This document shows positions 9,667-20,952 of a stretch of DNA of 64,000 nucleotides, one piece after another; position 1 is the first letter of the stretch, and each line of letters starts with the position of its first letter. The position numbers were made by a program, and so were the translations under genes. The stretch lies in assembly GCA_013368315.1 (NCBI GenBank), contig JAACJM010000011.1:372001-436000 (forward strand), in the 5' to 3' direction. The notes beneath the pieces are model-generated. The model saw nothing but the letters and a program-made list of their open reading frames with translations, did no database searches and had not been told where the DNA came from. Source of the DNA: Tetrapyrgos nigripes. Its lineage: Eukaryota; Basidiomycota; Agaricomycetes; Agaricales; Campanellaceae.

Positions 9667-12600
9667 TTAAGGAGTGTCTGGAGGGGCATAATAAGATCGC
9701 TCTAGCGTCCCACTTCTGTCGATGATAGCCCACTGCGTAGGGCCAGCAATCACTCGGCCCACAAGACACTGAACCGTTGTTATGTCGAGGACTTCCAATG
9801 GTTTCAGGTTTGCATAGTACGAGAAACCCATTTGGTCCTTGAAGAGGACGTCACAGCGTTCAATACCAGCCAGTATGAACGTCGTAGGCTCTTCGAGACC
9901 CAGCGTTGGCGCCGCTGGAAAGTCAACAACAAAGAGGTGTTGAAGTCGTCCGAAAAAGACCGCTCTTTGCTCTTCAATGTCAACGTTCCGGACTCTGGCA
10001 TTTTGATCAATGAGGGCATCAAACTTGTAAATTAATTAGTCAAATAACCATGCAGACAAGAGGGCCGACTCACACGAACGAATGTTGCATCCCTGCGGTC
10101 CTCTGCGTAGGGAAGGATAGATGCTGCACGGATAGTGTCACCGCCTTCAAAGTTGATACGAACTGTGGCCCATCGAGTTACCCTTGAGCGATCGTAGCAC
10201 TTTTTGACTTCAGCGCGGCATTTTTTGACAGCGTTTGGTGTAGGAGAGGGGGCAAATCTTGTTGTGAAATGAATAATGATCTTATCATGAAGAGATGGTG
10301 TGACAGTGGAGGAGGGTTTTCTCGGAGGGTGAAGTATACAGGTGTTGTCTGAGTACTTGTTAAGATTAGCAAGAATACAAAGAATCAAGAAAAGGTACGC
10401 ACAGGAAGGATGTGTGAATTGTCCTTTTATATCACCAGTTTTGACACGTTTCAGCCTCAACTCATTCTCCAATTGACGAGTAACGGTGACATGAGAAAGA
10501 CGAGCATCAGCGAGAATGAAATTACTGATGTTAGCCCAGGGATAGCGGCGGCTTTTGAACTTGGGTGACAGGAAGCCGCAGAAACGCTCGATCGGAAATG
10601 CCCAGCTTGCCCAGGTTGGGCCAGTTTGCTCGATGTGATCAGGAATGTGAAGGAGTCCATGCAGTGTGACTGGAGCGGCTGACAGTCTGCTCGCATTGTT
10701 TTGAATATAAAGTCTAGAAGAATAGTACTGTTATTAAGCGTTCCGAGAAACAAAAAAAAAGATTACTTACTCCTCGTACTTGTACACCCAGTTAGCAAAG
10801 CCCAGCCGAATCTTTCGGATATCTTCTTTTGTATATTCAAACTGCAAACAGAGTCCAACGAGTTTTGCGAACTGCACAAAATGGGTGAAGACGGCATCAG
10901 GAAGCTGACCCCTAAGAACGACAGGACCGATATATTGCAGCCAAAAGGACCAGCTTTCAGCTGTTAGGGCCTGTCTATCATCTGACACGTCTGGTGGTCT
11001 CTGGCCAAAGCAAGAGGGAATCAAATCACCTGAAGCCGCCGTCGCAGCTCCTATGGCTGTCCAGACACCCTCTGCAAACTGATAGCCCCCAAAACCATCA
11101 TCTAACCCTTTGAATTGTCCGGTCCAATGCTTGACGAGGTTTTCAAGGTTGTTCTCGAAGACGAGATGCATGAAGTCGTGTGGGAAAGAGTTCGGGAAGG
11201 TGATGGAAGAGAGTTGGCTGAAAATAGATATGCCTTTAATACCATATTCGCGAGAGAGAATCTCAGATTGGCGTGAAGATATAGCAAACTCAACTTGAGC
11301 AGCTTGCTCCTGGAATTCAGCAGGTGTTCGGTAAGGCAATCTGAGAGGGTGATAGGATTTGACAGCAGCAGGATCTGATGCGACGTCTGGATGCATGCTC
11401 CGATCCAGAGGTAAATAGTATGTACGTGCACCTGGTGGCATGACACCAGGTATATTACACATACGACAGGGACGATATCCATTATGGCCCTTCATGCGCA
11501 TGACCATCGACATTGCTGGCATGTCCCCAAACAGGTACAGCAGATATGCGAAGAGTTTAAACATGGTCCTCATCTCGGCATCCCATGCTGTAACACCCTT
11601 CGCGAGTTTCTCCAACTCCTCCTTGAATGGCCAACCAAAGGAATCAAAATCCTTGGGCTTTTTGGGACCGGGGATGACTCCGAGGCAGAGCGTGTGCTCT
11701 CGATGGAAACGGACTTCGGGAGCAAGGTTATAATTGAAGATGATAAGTGGCCAACAAGTCTTCTTCCGTCTTCGCCATGGGGCAAACCCATCAGTACCGA
11801 ACCCTAGTGCGATATCACGTCGGTCCGAGAAGTGTTTGTGGTCGAGTGTTTCACCGTTAACGACAACGGATTTGTTGAGTAGTTCCTGATAAAGGGTGCT
11901 ATCAAAAACGTCGTCGATAACGTCGCCATCTGACTCGATGTTACTGCGGTACTTTAACTTCTCAATCATAGATGGACTTCGATAGTAGCCGATAAGACGG
12001 GGTATGAGAGGAATGTAGACGAATAGTTTCCGAGGTTTGCCATCTGGGCGCAGTCGCTGCTCTCCACAGAATTGACAAGTCATGTGCTCGGTGTATGGAC
12101 CAGTGTATGCCAGGCAAGAATTGACGCACATGTCGTATACATGAGGGTGTAGTCCGGAGAGTTCAGCGACTTCATGCTGTGTTGCTTTCCATGTCTTGAC
12201 TGGCTCTCGTGGAAATACAAAAGGCAGCATGTCAAAACCGGCATTAGTGATGTTTGACTTGAGTTTGAATGCAAAAGTCCGAAGACTGGTGAGTTCTTCG
12301 TCAGAGAGAACTATTGAGTTGGTTAGCGTTGATAGATATTTACAGAGATTAGTTACTCACTGTCTTCATACTCCTCCAATTCGGCAAGTAATTCCTCCAT
12401 GGCCAATTCATCAGCATTGAGACCCCGGTTTATCTCCTCCTCAATTCCATCAAACTCGTCATCCGAAGCACTGCCTGCTTCACTGTATTCAGCTTCTTCC
12501 TTCTCCCAGTCGATCCCATGTTCCTCGTCCAAAAGGCGGTCATGTTCACGTTCGTCTTCATCAGATTCGCTGTCGTTGGGTATGTCCATCTCGCTGATAT

Positions 12601-13069
12601 CTTCAAAAGGAACGGAGTCGTCTATAATGACATCAGCGTCGTTCCCAGACTTGAAAACTTGCTCTTCAGCTAGCGGAATTGTAACATCTTGAGGTACACT
12701 CTCCCGAGGCTAAATCACAGCTATAAGTATAATTATCATAATCCAAGAATGCATATAATCATATCCACTCACCATAATAGCATCAATAGCTGTATTCCCA
12801 TCCAAATCCCCATTATCGTCGTCATCTGCCTCCAGTAATGCAACGTCCATTGCCTCTGCCACTTCCTGAGCCGCCTCCGCACCTTTCTCTGCAATGAACG
12901 CGGCACGCTCATGGTTAAACGCATTCCTTTCGCTCATCATGATTCCACAACATTGGCATCTCCGCCGCCTGGTGCTACGCTGCTTCTTTTGCTTTTGCTT
13001 GGTTTGCTGAGTAACAATGTCGGTCACAGTCTGGACACGGATTCGGGGTTTTCTTCCTCGGGAGGCCAT
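9667..13069 (-). CDS. Tnp2-family CACTA transposase
   Basis: DDE transposase of the CACTA superfamily, about 1,042 residues. Six exons inferred from in-frame GT-AG junctions: 13069-12773, 12709-12361, 12310-10771, 10713-10403, 10348-10074, 10023-9667. The ATG at 13069 opens a basic segment with a C-x2-C motif (RRRRCQCCGIMM). An acidic region follows in exon 2. The third exon carries the Tnp2 core: a CxxC pair (MTCQFCGEQ), the first acidic motif (LGFGTDGF), FGDMPA, a second zinc pair (CRMC) and FPHDFMHLVFEN. The C-terminus ends PPDTP at a TAA (9667-9669). It acts in the nucleus, cutting at the CACTG ends. No stop or frameshift was found, so it may be active. It might also serve the 7.86 kb element at 50269. 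Confidence 0.88.
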
Positions 13070-13243
13070 GCATGAACAAAGGAGGAGAGTGTATAGTTGA
13101 CGTAGAGCTGGACTTGGAACAAACGAGACGCATCAGGTCACATGTGTCATACATCTGTTGAAAAAAGCGGATAAGTATGAAAATGGAAAGGCGGATAAAA
13201 AAGACCAACCTGAGCGTCCTTTCTTTCCAACCACGATTCCGCT

Positions 13244-14927
13244 ATGCCAAAGGCAATCACTCCTCAAGGCAACGCCGCCGCCACAAAACCATATGAGAAG
13301 GATCCAGGTAGCGGTGATGACTTGACATTTGTGTTACCAATGCTAATACCTATACAACGTTTTAGGTAGCACTGATCCCAAAGGAAAGCGAAACGCTGCT
13401 GGAAAAAAGACTGGAACTGCTGGTGGCCAAGGTACACACACGTTGTTTTCGGATTCAAATACATTGCTGAGGCCCATCCCAGGTGGCAGAACCAAGAAGA
13501 AGTCCGCTGAGGAGACAGGTACGTCGTCGACATGTCGCGGTCTATACAATGATCACTAAATCAGCCTTCAGATGTTGACATGGGGAACACTGGAGCCAAG
13601 ATCAATGAGAAACGTACGTTTTCTGGCTATACCGATACACATCAATAACATGAAAAAAAAACTCTTGCGCAGAGAATCCTAGACCTGCCCAAAAGAAGAA
13701 AAGTATGTCAACAATTCTACTCTGTCTTCGTTTATCTTACGCTGTGCAGTCAACACCAATGCGAGTGTTGCCGCAAACAGGCCCGTCGATGTACTTGGCG
13801 AAATCACGAACAGATTTCTGGGTGATGCTGGAGACACTGTAACGGACACACCAAAAGACCAAGGTGAATTGACAACATTATATTGCATGAACGCAGCTAA
13901 AACAAAAATACTAGGTACAGCTGGCCTGCCAGATGACGAGGATGATGAGCTGAGGAGGACGGAAGGTGAGTTCTATATATATATGTAACAAGGAGCATCA
14001 ATACTCACCTATCGCAAGCACGCCTCCAGGAGCTCAAGGCTAGGAGAGCTCAGAGGCAGGCCAGTGTTGCTGCTGCTGCTGCCGAAGCGAGCACTGATGG
14101 AGACGCCCATGTCTCTACTCCCATCATTGCATCTGCTGCTCTGACTCCCAACACTAGAGGAACAGAAGCCCAAGTCCCTGCTCCACAGCCTAATCCTGCC
14201 AAGGCCAATCCTACTCCGATTAATCCAGCGAAGTCCACAGCTGCTAAACAGAAGATGAAAGTGACTGTCAACAATAATAGACAGAAGCCAGCGCTGGTAA
14301 CTGCAAACACACCTCAGTCGGTAACGGACCACGAGATCCAAAAGATTGACAGGCCGGATGGTGAGCCTGGTAACGGTCGTACTGGCTTCAACTTGCAGAG
14401 CGCGTGTGGGTTGGGAGACGATGACAACCACTACGCTCAATTCGGAGTACGCGTGTCATCTGTCATGTGATACACGTCATCATTCTGACTCTCTGCCTAG
14501 GAACTCCTTCGTTCAGCGTGCAAGCAAGTTGCAGTCGACTACAGCAAGACTTTTCAACAGCAAGACTCTGACAAACTTTACCTTGTCAAGAAGAAGGTGT
14601 GTGTTTTGTTCTCACTCTTTGCTGTAGTCTTGATTAGTCTTCTTTCTTGAGGTCTCCAACAAGGATACCTACTTTTGTAAGGAACGTTTCGAGGGCTTAT
14701 GGCCTATTCGGGACTACATGAAGGTTCACATCAACAACGCCCGCAAGCACAAGAAACGCAAGGAGAATGGCAAGTTTGTTTCCAAGAAGAAGGCCAAGGT
14801 TGTCGAAACCGGCACCAGTGATGCTACCCCTGAGGATACCGATGACGATGTTGACATGGATAAGCCTGGGGAAGAGTCTGAAGGTGATGGAAATGATGGT
14901 GATGATACAGCCGAACTCAATGAGTGA
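13244..14927 (+). CDS. CACTA-encoded lysine-rich accessory protein
   Basis: Ten exons with GT-AG junctions in frame: 13244-13307, 13366-13431, 13483-13518, 13572-13613, 13673-13702, 13750-13863, 13915-13965, 14019-14446, 14501-14596, 14652-14927, giving about 400 residues. The first half is low complexity, basic and Ala/Lys/Gly-rich with an acidic patch. Exons 9 and 10 hold the compact part (ELLRSACKQ..., then FEGLWPIRDYMKVHINNARK) followed by Lys-rich sequence and an acidic C-terminus. It is divergent from the transposase with about 170 bp between the starts, so the two probably share a promoter region. Proteins with the LWPIRDYMK-like motif are common beside fungal transposases as far as I recall. 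Function unknown. Confidence 0.7.
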
Positions 14928-15289
14928 TTGAGGTGCGTCCTGTGCACAGTTTTTTTTTCGTTACTCGGATACTCCTGAGCGACATTTTCATTCCCTTAGC
15001 TCATTGCGATCATTCCTAGGCCTACGCTCGGTGCGTTGTCAATTACATCTCAGTGTTCCTTTATTCATGCTCCCCTCAGGTCTCAAAGTACTCAATCTCG
15101 AACCTTTTTCATAACATATGCTGAATCCGACATCAATAATTCCTGATCTACCCTATCTGCCGCTATTCCTACATTACCCCTCAGCACTGCTATTCTAGTA
15201 TATATGAACTGTATATCTCTATTCATCAATCTGATCTATTTATTCGCAACAACGTAGTCCAGCGGGCTGTGAGTGAACTGGATGGGTGA

Positions 15290-15541
15290 GCGTCATCCAC
15301 CAATACCGAAGGTGAAAAACGGTCATCCTGTCCTCACCCCTTGAACGGTGTGGGGGTGACATGGATTATTTCCGGAAATATACGGGGTGAAGGTCAGCTG
15401 TGTATTGGGTGAGTATAATCTATCGGTTTATCTTGCGATCACCCATCAGCCAGTTGAGACTCAACCTTTCTTGGGGTGATCCTCAACCGGCTATTGGTTT
15501 ATTTGATTGGTTGACGCTCACCCCTTCCTAGGCGCACAGTG
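15290..15541. repeat. CACTA right subterminal repeats
   Basis: Mirror counterpart of the left end: GGGTGA and CACCC motifs recur through the last 250 bases, ending CACAGTG. The stretch 14928-15289 between the last gene and this array shows no gene. Confidence 0.75.
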
Positions 15542-15790
15542 GTGAGTGCCTAAACTACACCTGTTGATTCGATCGTGATGATGTACCGCGAATCTCGGGC
15601 TATATTTGGCAACCTCCAGGCACGTTTGATCCGGGAAGGCGCAAGAAGAGTAAGAGTGATCCGTACGTTCGCAAGAAGTGCACAAGGACGTCAAAGCGCC
15701 AGGGATGGTAGAAGTGGTCGTGGTGACACCAAGTCCCAAGTCTTGCTCAATGGGAGTCTGGGAGGAAACAATGGTTTGAGTAGGGTTCAT

Positions 15791-16098
15791 GGCTGCAGAG
15801 TAGAAGTGATGAAAGAGTAGAAGTGATGAAAGCACTGAAAGAACTGGAAGTAGGATAGTATGGAAGATACTGTCGATCTGAACCTTTTGCCTCCTCCTTT
15901 TAAACCTTTTCCCAAAGGCTTCGTTGACCTACTACTTCCTTCCATACGGTTCTCTCTCTTGTAAATAGTTACCGGGTTTGCCACCTAAGACCTCGTTGTA
16001 ACAAAGCATCTATTAGTTCGAAAAGGAAAACGTGGAAGAAGAGTTGAAAGAAATAATACTTGATGCAAAAATATTCCTCCTCGTTACCGGTCGGTATC
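15791..16098. other. Spacer between gypsy pol and ORF3
   Basis: About 300 bases without a supported gene. A 22-base near repeat (AGAGTAGAAGTGATGAAAG-like) occurs twice around 15797-15831. Confidence 0.4.
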
Positions 16099-19000
16099 TT
16101 ACTTCTCTGCTTGTTCCTTTGTCCATGCCTCAAAAATCTCTGGCGCGTTGCGCAGCTCAGCCTTGGTAAGCCATTCGTCCTCGGATGGTGGAAAATTCTT
16201 CCATCGGACTTTGAATTGCTGTATTCTTCGTTTGCCTCGTTTTCTCCACCTCATGCCTACTATCCTTTCTATTTCCGTTTCTGGCCATGCTCCGAAATCA
16301 TCCCGGTTCATCCTTCTGTGAACTCGTTCCCCCAGAGATTCTGGAGATGGGGAGTATTTCTCCAGATGAGCTATGTTGATAATAGGATGGATACCATAGG
16401 ACTTAGGTAGACGAATCTGATAAGTAACAGGAGACAACTTCCTGATAACCTCAAACGGCCCGTCGTATCGCATAAGCAACTTCTTTCCCCTTCCTTTCTC
16501 TTCTCGTAATAGGTTCAGGGTGTGCGGATTTAATACTACCAAGTCACCCTCCTCGAATTCACAAGTGATTCGTCCTTTGTTATATCCTCTCCTTTGGTAC
16601 TCTTGCGCCAAATGCAGTGCTTCTTTCGCTCGAGTACGCTCAAATTCAAAGTGCTCCACCATGCTTTGCGCTTCCTCATCACGAATTGCCACATTAGTAC
16701 CTCCCCCAGCCGAGGGTCGCTGTATAAATCCAGTCGGTGATGCGAGGGTAGATGCCGTGGCTGGCAAGAATCCGTAAAGAAGGAAAGCTGGCGCAAAGGT
16801 GGTGGAGATATGAGGGGTAGTATTGTAGGAGAGTGAAAGCGCGTCCAGATGATCTGCCCAGTCAGTTCGGGATGGCCCAACGTAGGCTCGGAGAGCTATT
16901 TCGAGGGTATGATTCATGTTTTCAGTTTGCCCATCTGCTTGAGGATGGTAGGATGTAGTAAGGGCTCTCTTTGATCCCATTAGCCTACAAACTTCACCCC
17001 AGAAGGCGTTGCGCCACCGAACATCTCGATCAGAAATAATTTGCCGGGGAATGCCATATTTGGAGATGATATGCTTGAAAAAGAGCTGTGCAGTCTCCAC
17101 CTCCGTAATACGCGTAGAGCAGGGAATACAGGTGACAAACTTAGTAAGCTTATCCACTATGACCAGAACGTTGTCATACCCCTTGCTCACAGGTAATTCT
17201 GGGATAAAATCCATGGTAACTACCTCAAATGGTCGGTGAGGAATAGGGATTGGTTGAAGCAATCCTACTGGAGCGTGCTTACGAGGCTTTGACTTCTGAC
17301 AGATATCACACGTATCCACGAATTGTTTGAGCTCATGGGACATACGGGGCCAGTAAAAAGCAGTCGCGAGTCGATTATAACATCTGTGATAACCGCCATG
17401 AGCCGACTCTGTCTTTCCATCGTGGACCTCGGCCATGATCTCCGCTCGAAGGTTCTCGGGGACGCACAGTCTGTTATTTCCGTTCCAGTCCTCGAAATAT
17501 AGAAGTCCATCTGCAGAGTAGTGATAATGGGAATGATATGGGTCTGAGAGGTTCTTAGTCTCCCGAAGGGAAGCGATTACTGTCGAAAATAGTTTGTCAG
17601 AATCATAAGCCTTTCGCCACCTCTCAAGCTCACCCGGAGAGAAGTGAATCAGAATATTGTAATTTCGAGAAGTAGCATAGTCTCGAATAACAAATGTTTC
17701 ATCATCATTCATAAGCGACTCCCCTCGAAAAGTCATAGCATGAATAGAATCAAATGCAATGTCTGAATCCAAAATAAGAGCATTAGCATACTGAGTAGCA
17801 ACAGTTAGCAGCTTTTCCTCGAACCGATCGCCTAATTCTTTGTATAAATTGCGGAGGGGGTCAGACGAAGCTGAAGGGATAGGGGAGATGGTTGAAATAT
17901 CTGGACTATCTTGAGGTGGTACTCGTCGTCGAAGGCGAGAAATAGGATCCACATTTGAATGGACACGTCCTGCTCGATGTACAATTCGCATCCTCGGATA
18001 AGCGGAGAATACTGTTCCCCAAGTAAGTAAACGCCGATTGACGTTCTGAAAGGTGGTACTCCATGTCAAGGCAGCATGATCCGTGATAGCCAGTAGGTCC
18101 TCTCCTTCTATGAAAGGCTGAAACTTGATCAATGCTTCCTTCAGAGCTAACGCCTCGCGTTCTGTGGCTGAATAGTTGCGTTCAGGCGAGCGAAGCACTC
18201 TCGACCAATAGGCAATGACGCGCTCGATGTACACCACGGTGTCATCGAAATTGCCAGCCCAAGCTCCAGGTGCAGGAACGTCTGTGAATTCCTTGCCCAT
18301 GGCTGCGACCAAGCTTGGAACGGAGTCCCCAGCCTTGTAAGCTTTCTCCACCCTCTCGTAAAGCTTGGTTCCTTTTAGATCTCCAACTCGGATTGGTTGC
18401 ACTTGTTGCAATATTCCCGCCAAACCATAATCGCAAGCATCCGTGTAGAGGCGATATGGGCGTCCCGGCATAGCAAATCCTCGTACTGGTGCGTTCATCA
18501 GTACTTCCCTACATAGGTCAAAAGCTTCCTGGTGAAGTGGCAACCATTCCCACTCTGTCCCCTTTTTAAGCAGTTGAAAGAGCGGTTGCGCTATCCAGGC
18601 GTAAAAAGGAACATAACTAGAGAAGTATACCATCATTCTGAGAAAGGTTTGAAGCTCTTGAATGTTCCTAGGCTCTTCTAGGGCGAGAATAGCGTCTACC
18701 TTCTCTTTATGTGTGGAGGATCCCAGACGAGAAACCTTCTGCCCTAGCAGTAGTAGAGATTGATAGGCAAAGTGACACTTCGGAGGAGAGAGAGTGATTT
18801 GTACTGCTGCAATAGCTTTAAGTACCGAGTCAATGTGTAGGAGGTGATCTTCGAATGTTTTGGAAAATATGACAATGTCATCGATATATACCAATGCGAA
18901 AATCCAGAGAAAAGGAGCCAGTACGCCCTGCATGACGCGTTGGAAAACACTAGGTCCGTTTCGATACCCGAATGGCATCCTTCGAAACTGATATAAGCCT

Positions 19001-20950
19001 CGATGAGTCCGGAAAGCAAGCTTTTCTGCAGCCTCATCGGTCATGGTGAGCTGCGTAAACCCTGCGAGCGCATCCAAGGTTGTCAGCCACTGAGCACCTG
19101 TCAGTGCCTGCAGAATATCTTCCTGCTTCGGCAAGGGAAACTCATCTGGAATAACCATGCTGTTGAGACGTCGTAGATCGATAACCATTCGAGGCTTGCC
19201 GTTTCTATGGACTATGAATGCTGGAGCACCCCAAGGACTTTTTGAGGGTTCGATTACTCCTAGATTTATCCACGAATCCATCTGTTTGTCAATAACCTCT
19301 CGATTAGCTGGCGATGTAGGGAAGGGAGGTAGAGAAACAGGTTGGGAGCCTAGTTTCAACTGGATATCTACCTTGGCATCAAAATTCCCTAGTTTCCCAT
19401 CCAGTCCAAAAGCGTTAGAATTTCGCAGTAATACCTCTTCCAACTGTAGACGTTGCGTTGGTGACAAGTCTGGAGAGATCGATACTTCTGAAAGTAGCTG
19501 ACATGTGGGTACTTCCTCAACGCAAACTTCCGCTGTTTTTGGGCCGCCTTCAATTGGTTGCCCAGCAGCGGGATCATCCTCTCCGCTTGCATTTCGTTGT
19601 GCTTTGGAGGATATCTCTGTAGAGGCTATTGTGAGGTTAGAGGCAGAGGATAGGTTCGCTTCTTCCTCTAGCAAAGATTGGACGAGCTGTCCGTAGGCTT
19701 CTCCTCGTTGACGCTCCTCAGTACTTAAGTCTTCTGCCTTGTCTAGCCAATTCTCGGGGTCATGGCACTGTCCCAGGAATTCTCCCCTCTCGATGGTTAC
19801 CGGGTGTCTAGAAAAATTAGCTACGTGAAGGATGGGGTCAGCTCGAGTAATCAGTGTATCAGCCGCACCATAAGCTTCATCAGCATTAGTATTGTGGCGA
19901 ATACAACGTTCTACGTACAGCTGATTTACTCCTGGAGGGAAGCGCACCTTGACTCGGACTGAGACAGAGGTTTCTGGCGGAATGATTGTCCGTTGCAAGG
20001 CAACAACGTCCTGTCGTTTCTCCCGGAGTCGTTGACGGTAGCGTAGACGTCGTAAACGTTGATGTCGTTTCTGCTTGGAGAATGATGGTCCTAACTCCCG
20101 CTTAGCTACCACCTTGAAGGCATTTCCCTGCCTATCAGTAAATGGTGTTGAAACCGAGTTTCGTACCTCAAGTTCTCGCCTGGTGTCACCGAATGACAGG
20201 TAAGAACGGCCATCCTTTCTGAGAATTGATAAATCGAACTGATCTGCAAAATCATTTCCCAGTATAAAAGGAGTGCTCATATCCTTTACTACGTAGGCCT
20301 CAACTGGTAGTTTAACTGGACCGTCAGGAGTATGGAAGTATAAATCAATATTCACAAATCCTGATATACAGGTAGTTCCCGTTACCTGGACAAGTGTGAT
20401 ATTCTGACCTACACGTGGCTTTGGTTTTGCGGCGAGGGCGTTAAGAGCCTGATGTGAGATGAGAGTGATGTCAGAACCAGAGTCGATGATTACTGGGATA
20501 GCGTCTTCGAATCCATTGACTGTGGCCGTGGTTTCGGTGGCCTTCGATCCCAGAAACGTGGTGCCTGGAGGTCGAGTTAATCTTCTCTTGAGCTCCAATA
20601 AAGGTTGGGTCGAAGCGTGATGTGTGCGTACGAAATGATTAACAGAGGTTATTTCTCTAGCCAATCGGCGACGACTGCGACGATTAAGAGAAGGTTTGGC
20701 ATGGTAGGAAGTACAGGCTGTATTCGACATTTGAGGAGAAGATGCTACAGGGTTATCTGGAGGTGCAAAAGAATCCTTGCCGGGAGCAGGTGATAAGGAA
20801 CGAGGTGAATTAGTGGATAGGGGTGCAATAGACGGATTATCGGAAGTAGAGCTTTGATGGGAAGTAGATGATTGATTGCCGATTAAATAGGTGGAGACCT
20901 CCGGCACTTTGCTCGACTCAGGGGTATCAGTAGTCCGGAGGTCCTCTAAA
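16099..20950 (-). CDS. pol: Gypsy Pol polyprotein with chromodomain
   Basis: One open frame of about 1,600 residues. Counting from base 20907: retropepsin with IIDSGSD near residue 142; reverse transcriptase with MVIDLRRLN and the catalytic box YIDDIVIF near 672; RNase H with LYTDACDYGLA near 818; integrase with an H-H-C-C zinc domain (about 1169-1203) and core residues at MDFIPELP (about 1231), SDRDVRW (1292) and QTEN (1328); and a chromodomain at about 1539-1592 (QFKVRWKNFPPSEDEW). The chromodomain marks it as a chromovirus; in the family it targets integration to marked chromatin. The frame is -1 to gag and has no ATG near its start, so expression by frameshifting is likely. No inactivating change seen. 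Confidence 0.95.
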
Positions 20951-20952
20951 AA
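20946..20952 (-). promoter_or_regulatory. Putative -1 frameshift site between gag and pol
   Basis: On the minus strand gag ends GAT TTT TAG. The five Ts (plus-strand A-run 20948-20952) let a tRNA-Phe on TTT slip back one base onto TTT, which turns the stop into TTA GAG and enters the pol frame exactly at this point. Position and frame are seen; use is inferred. Confidence 0.55.

Larger units (their letters stand above)
8119..15541 (-). mobile_element. CACTA (EnSpm) transposon, Tnp2 type, apparently complete
   Basis: Ends are CACTGTG at 8119 and CACAGTG at 15541, flanked by the 3-bp duplication GTG (8116-8118 and 15542-15544). Both subterminal regions are full of CACCC/GGGTG motifs. Inside are three spliced genes: a coiled-coil protein (minus), the Tnp2 transposase (minus) and a lysine-rich protein (plus), the last two divergent around 13.1-13.2 kb. 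All inferred splice junctions are GT-AG and keep frame, so the element could be autonomous. It sits in ORF3 of a young gypsy element and is therefore younger still. Confidence 0.92.
7186..15790 (-). pseudogene. Third ORF of the gypsy element, split by the CACTA transposon
   Basis: Two in-frame pieces, 15790-15545 and 8118-7186, lie on either side of the CACTA insertion. Leaving out the transposon and one copy of the GTG duplication, the frame is continuous for 393 codons including the stop. The N-terminal part has a cysteine-rich stretch with C-x2-C and two further cysteines (CTSCERTDHSYSSC). The rest is a mixed alpha/beta-like sequence with a charged coiled segment (EKELVRRRKDREER) and an acidic end. 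I do not recognise the family. It is not part of standard gypsy gag-pol, lies 3' of pol on the same strand and ends next to the polypurine tract. It could be an accessory retroelement gene or a captured host gene. Confidence 0.7.
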
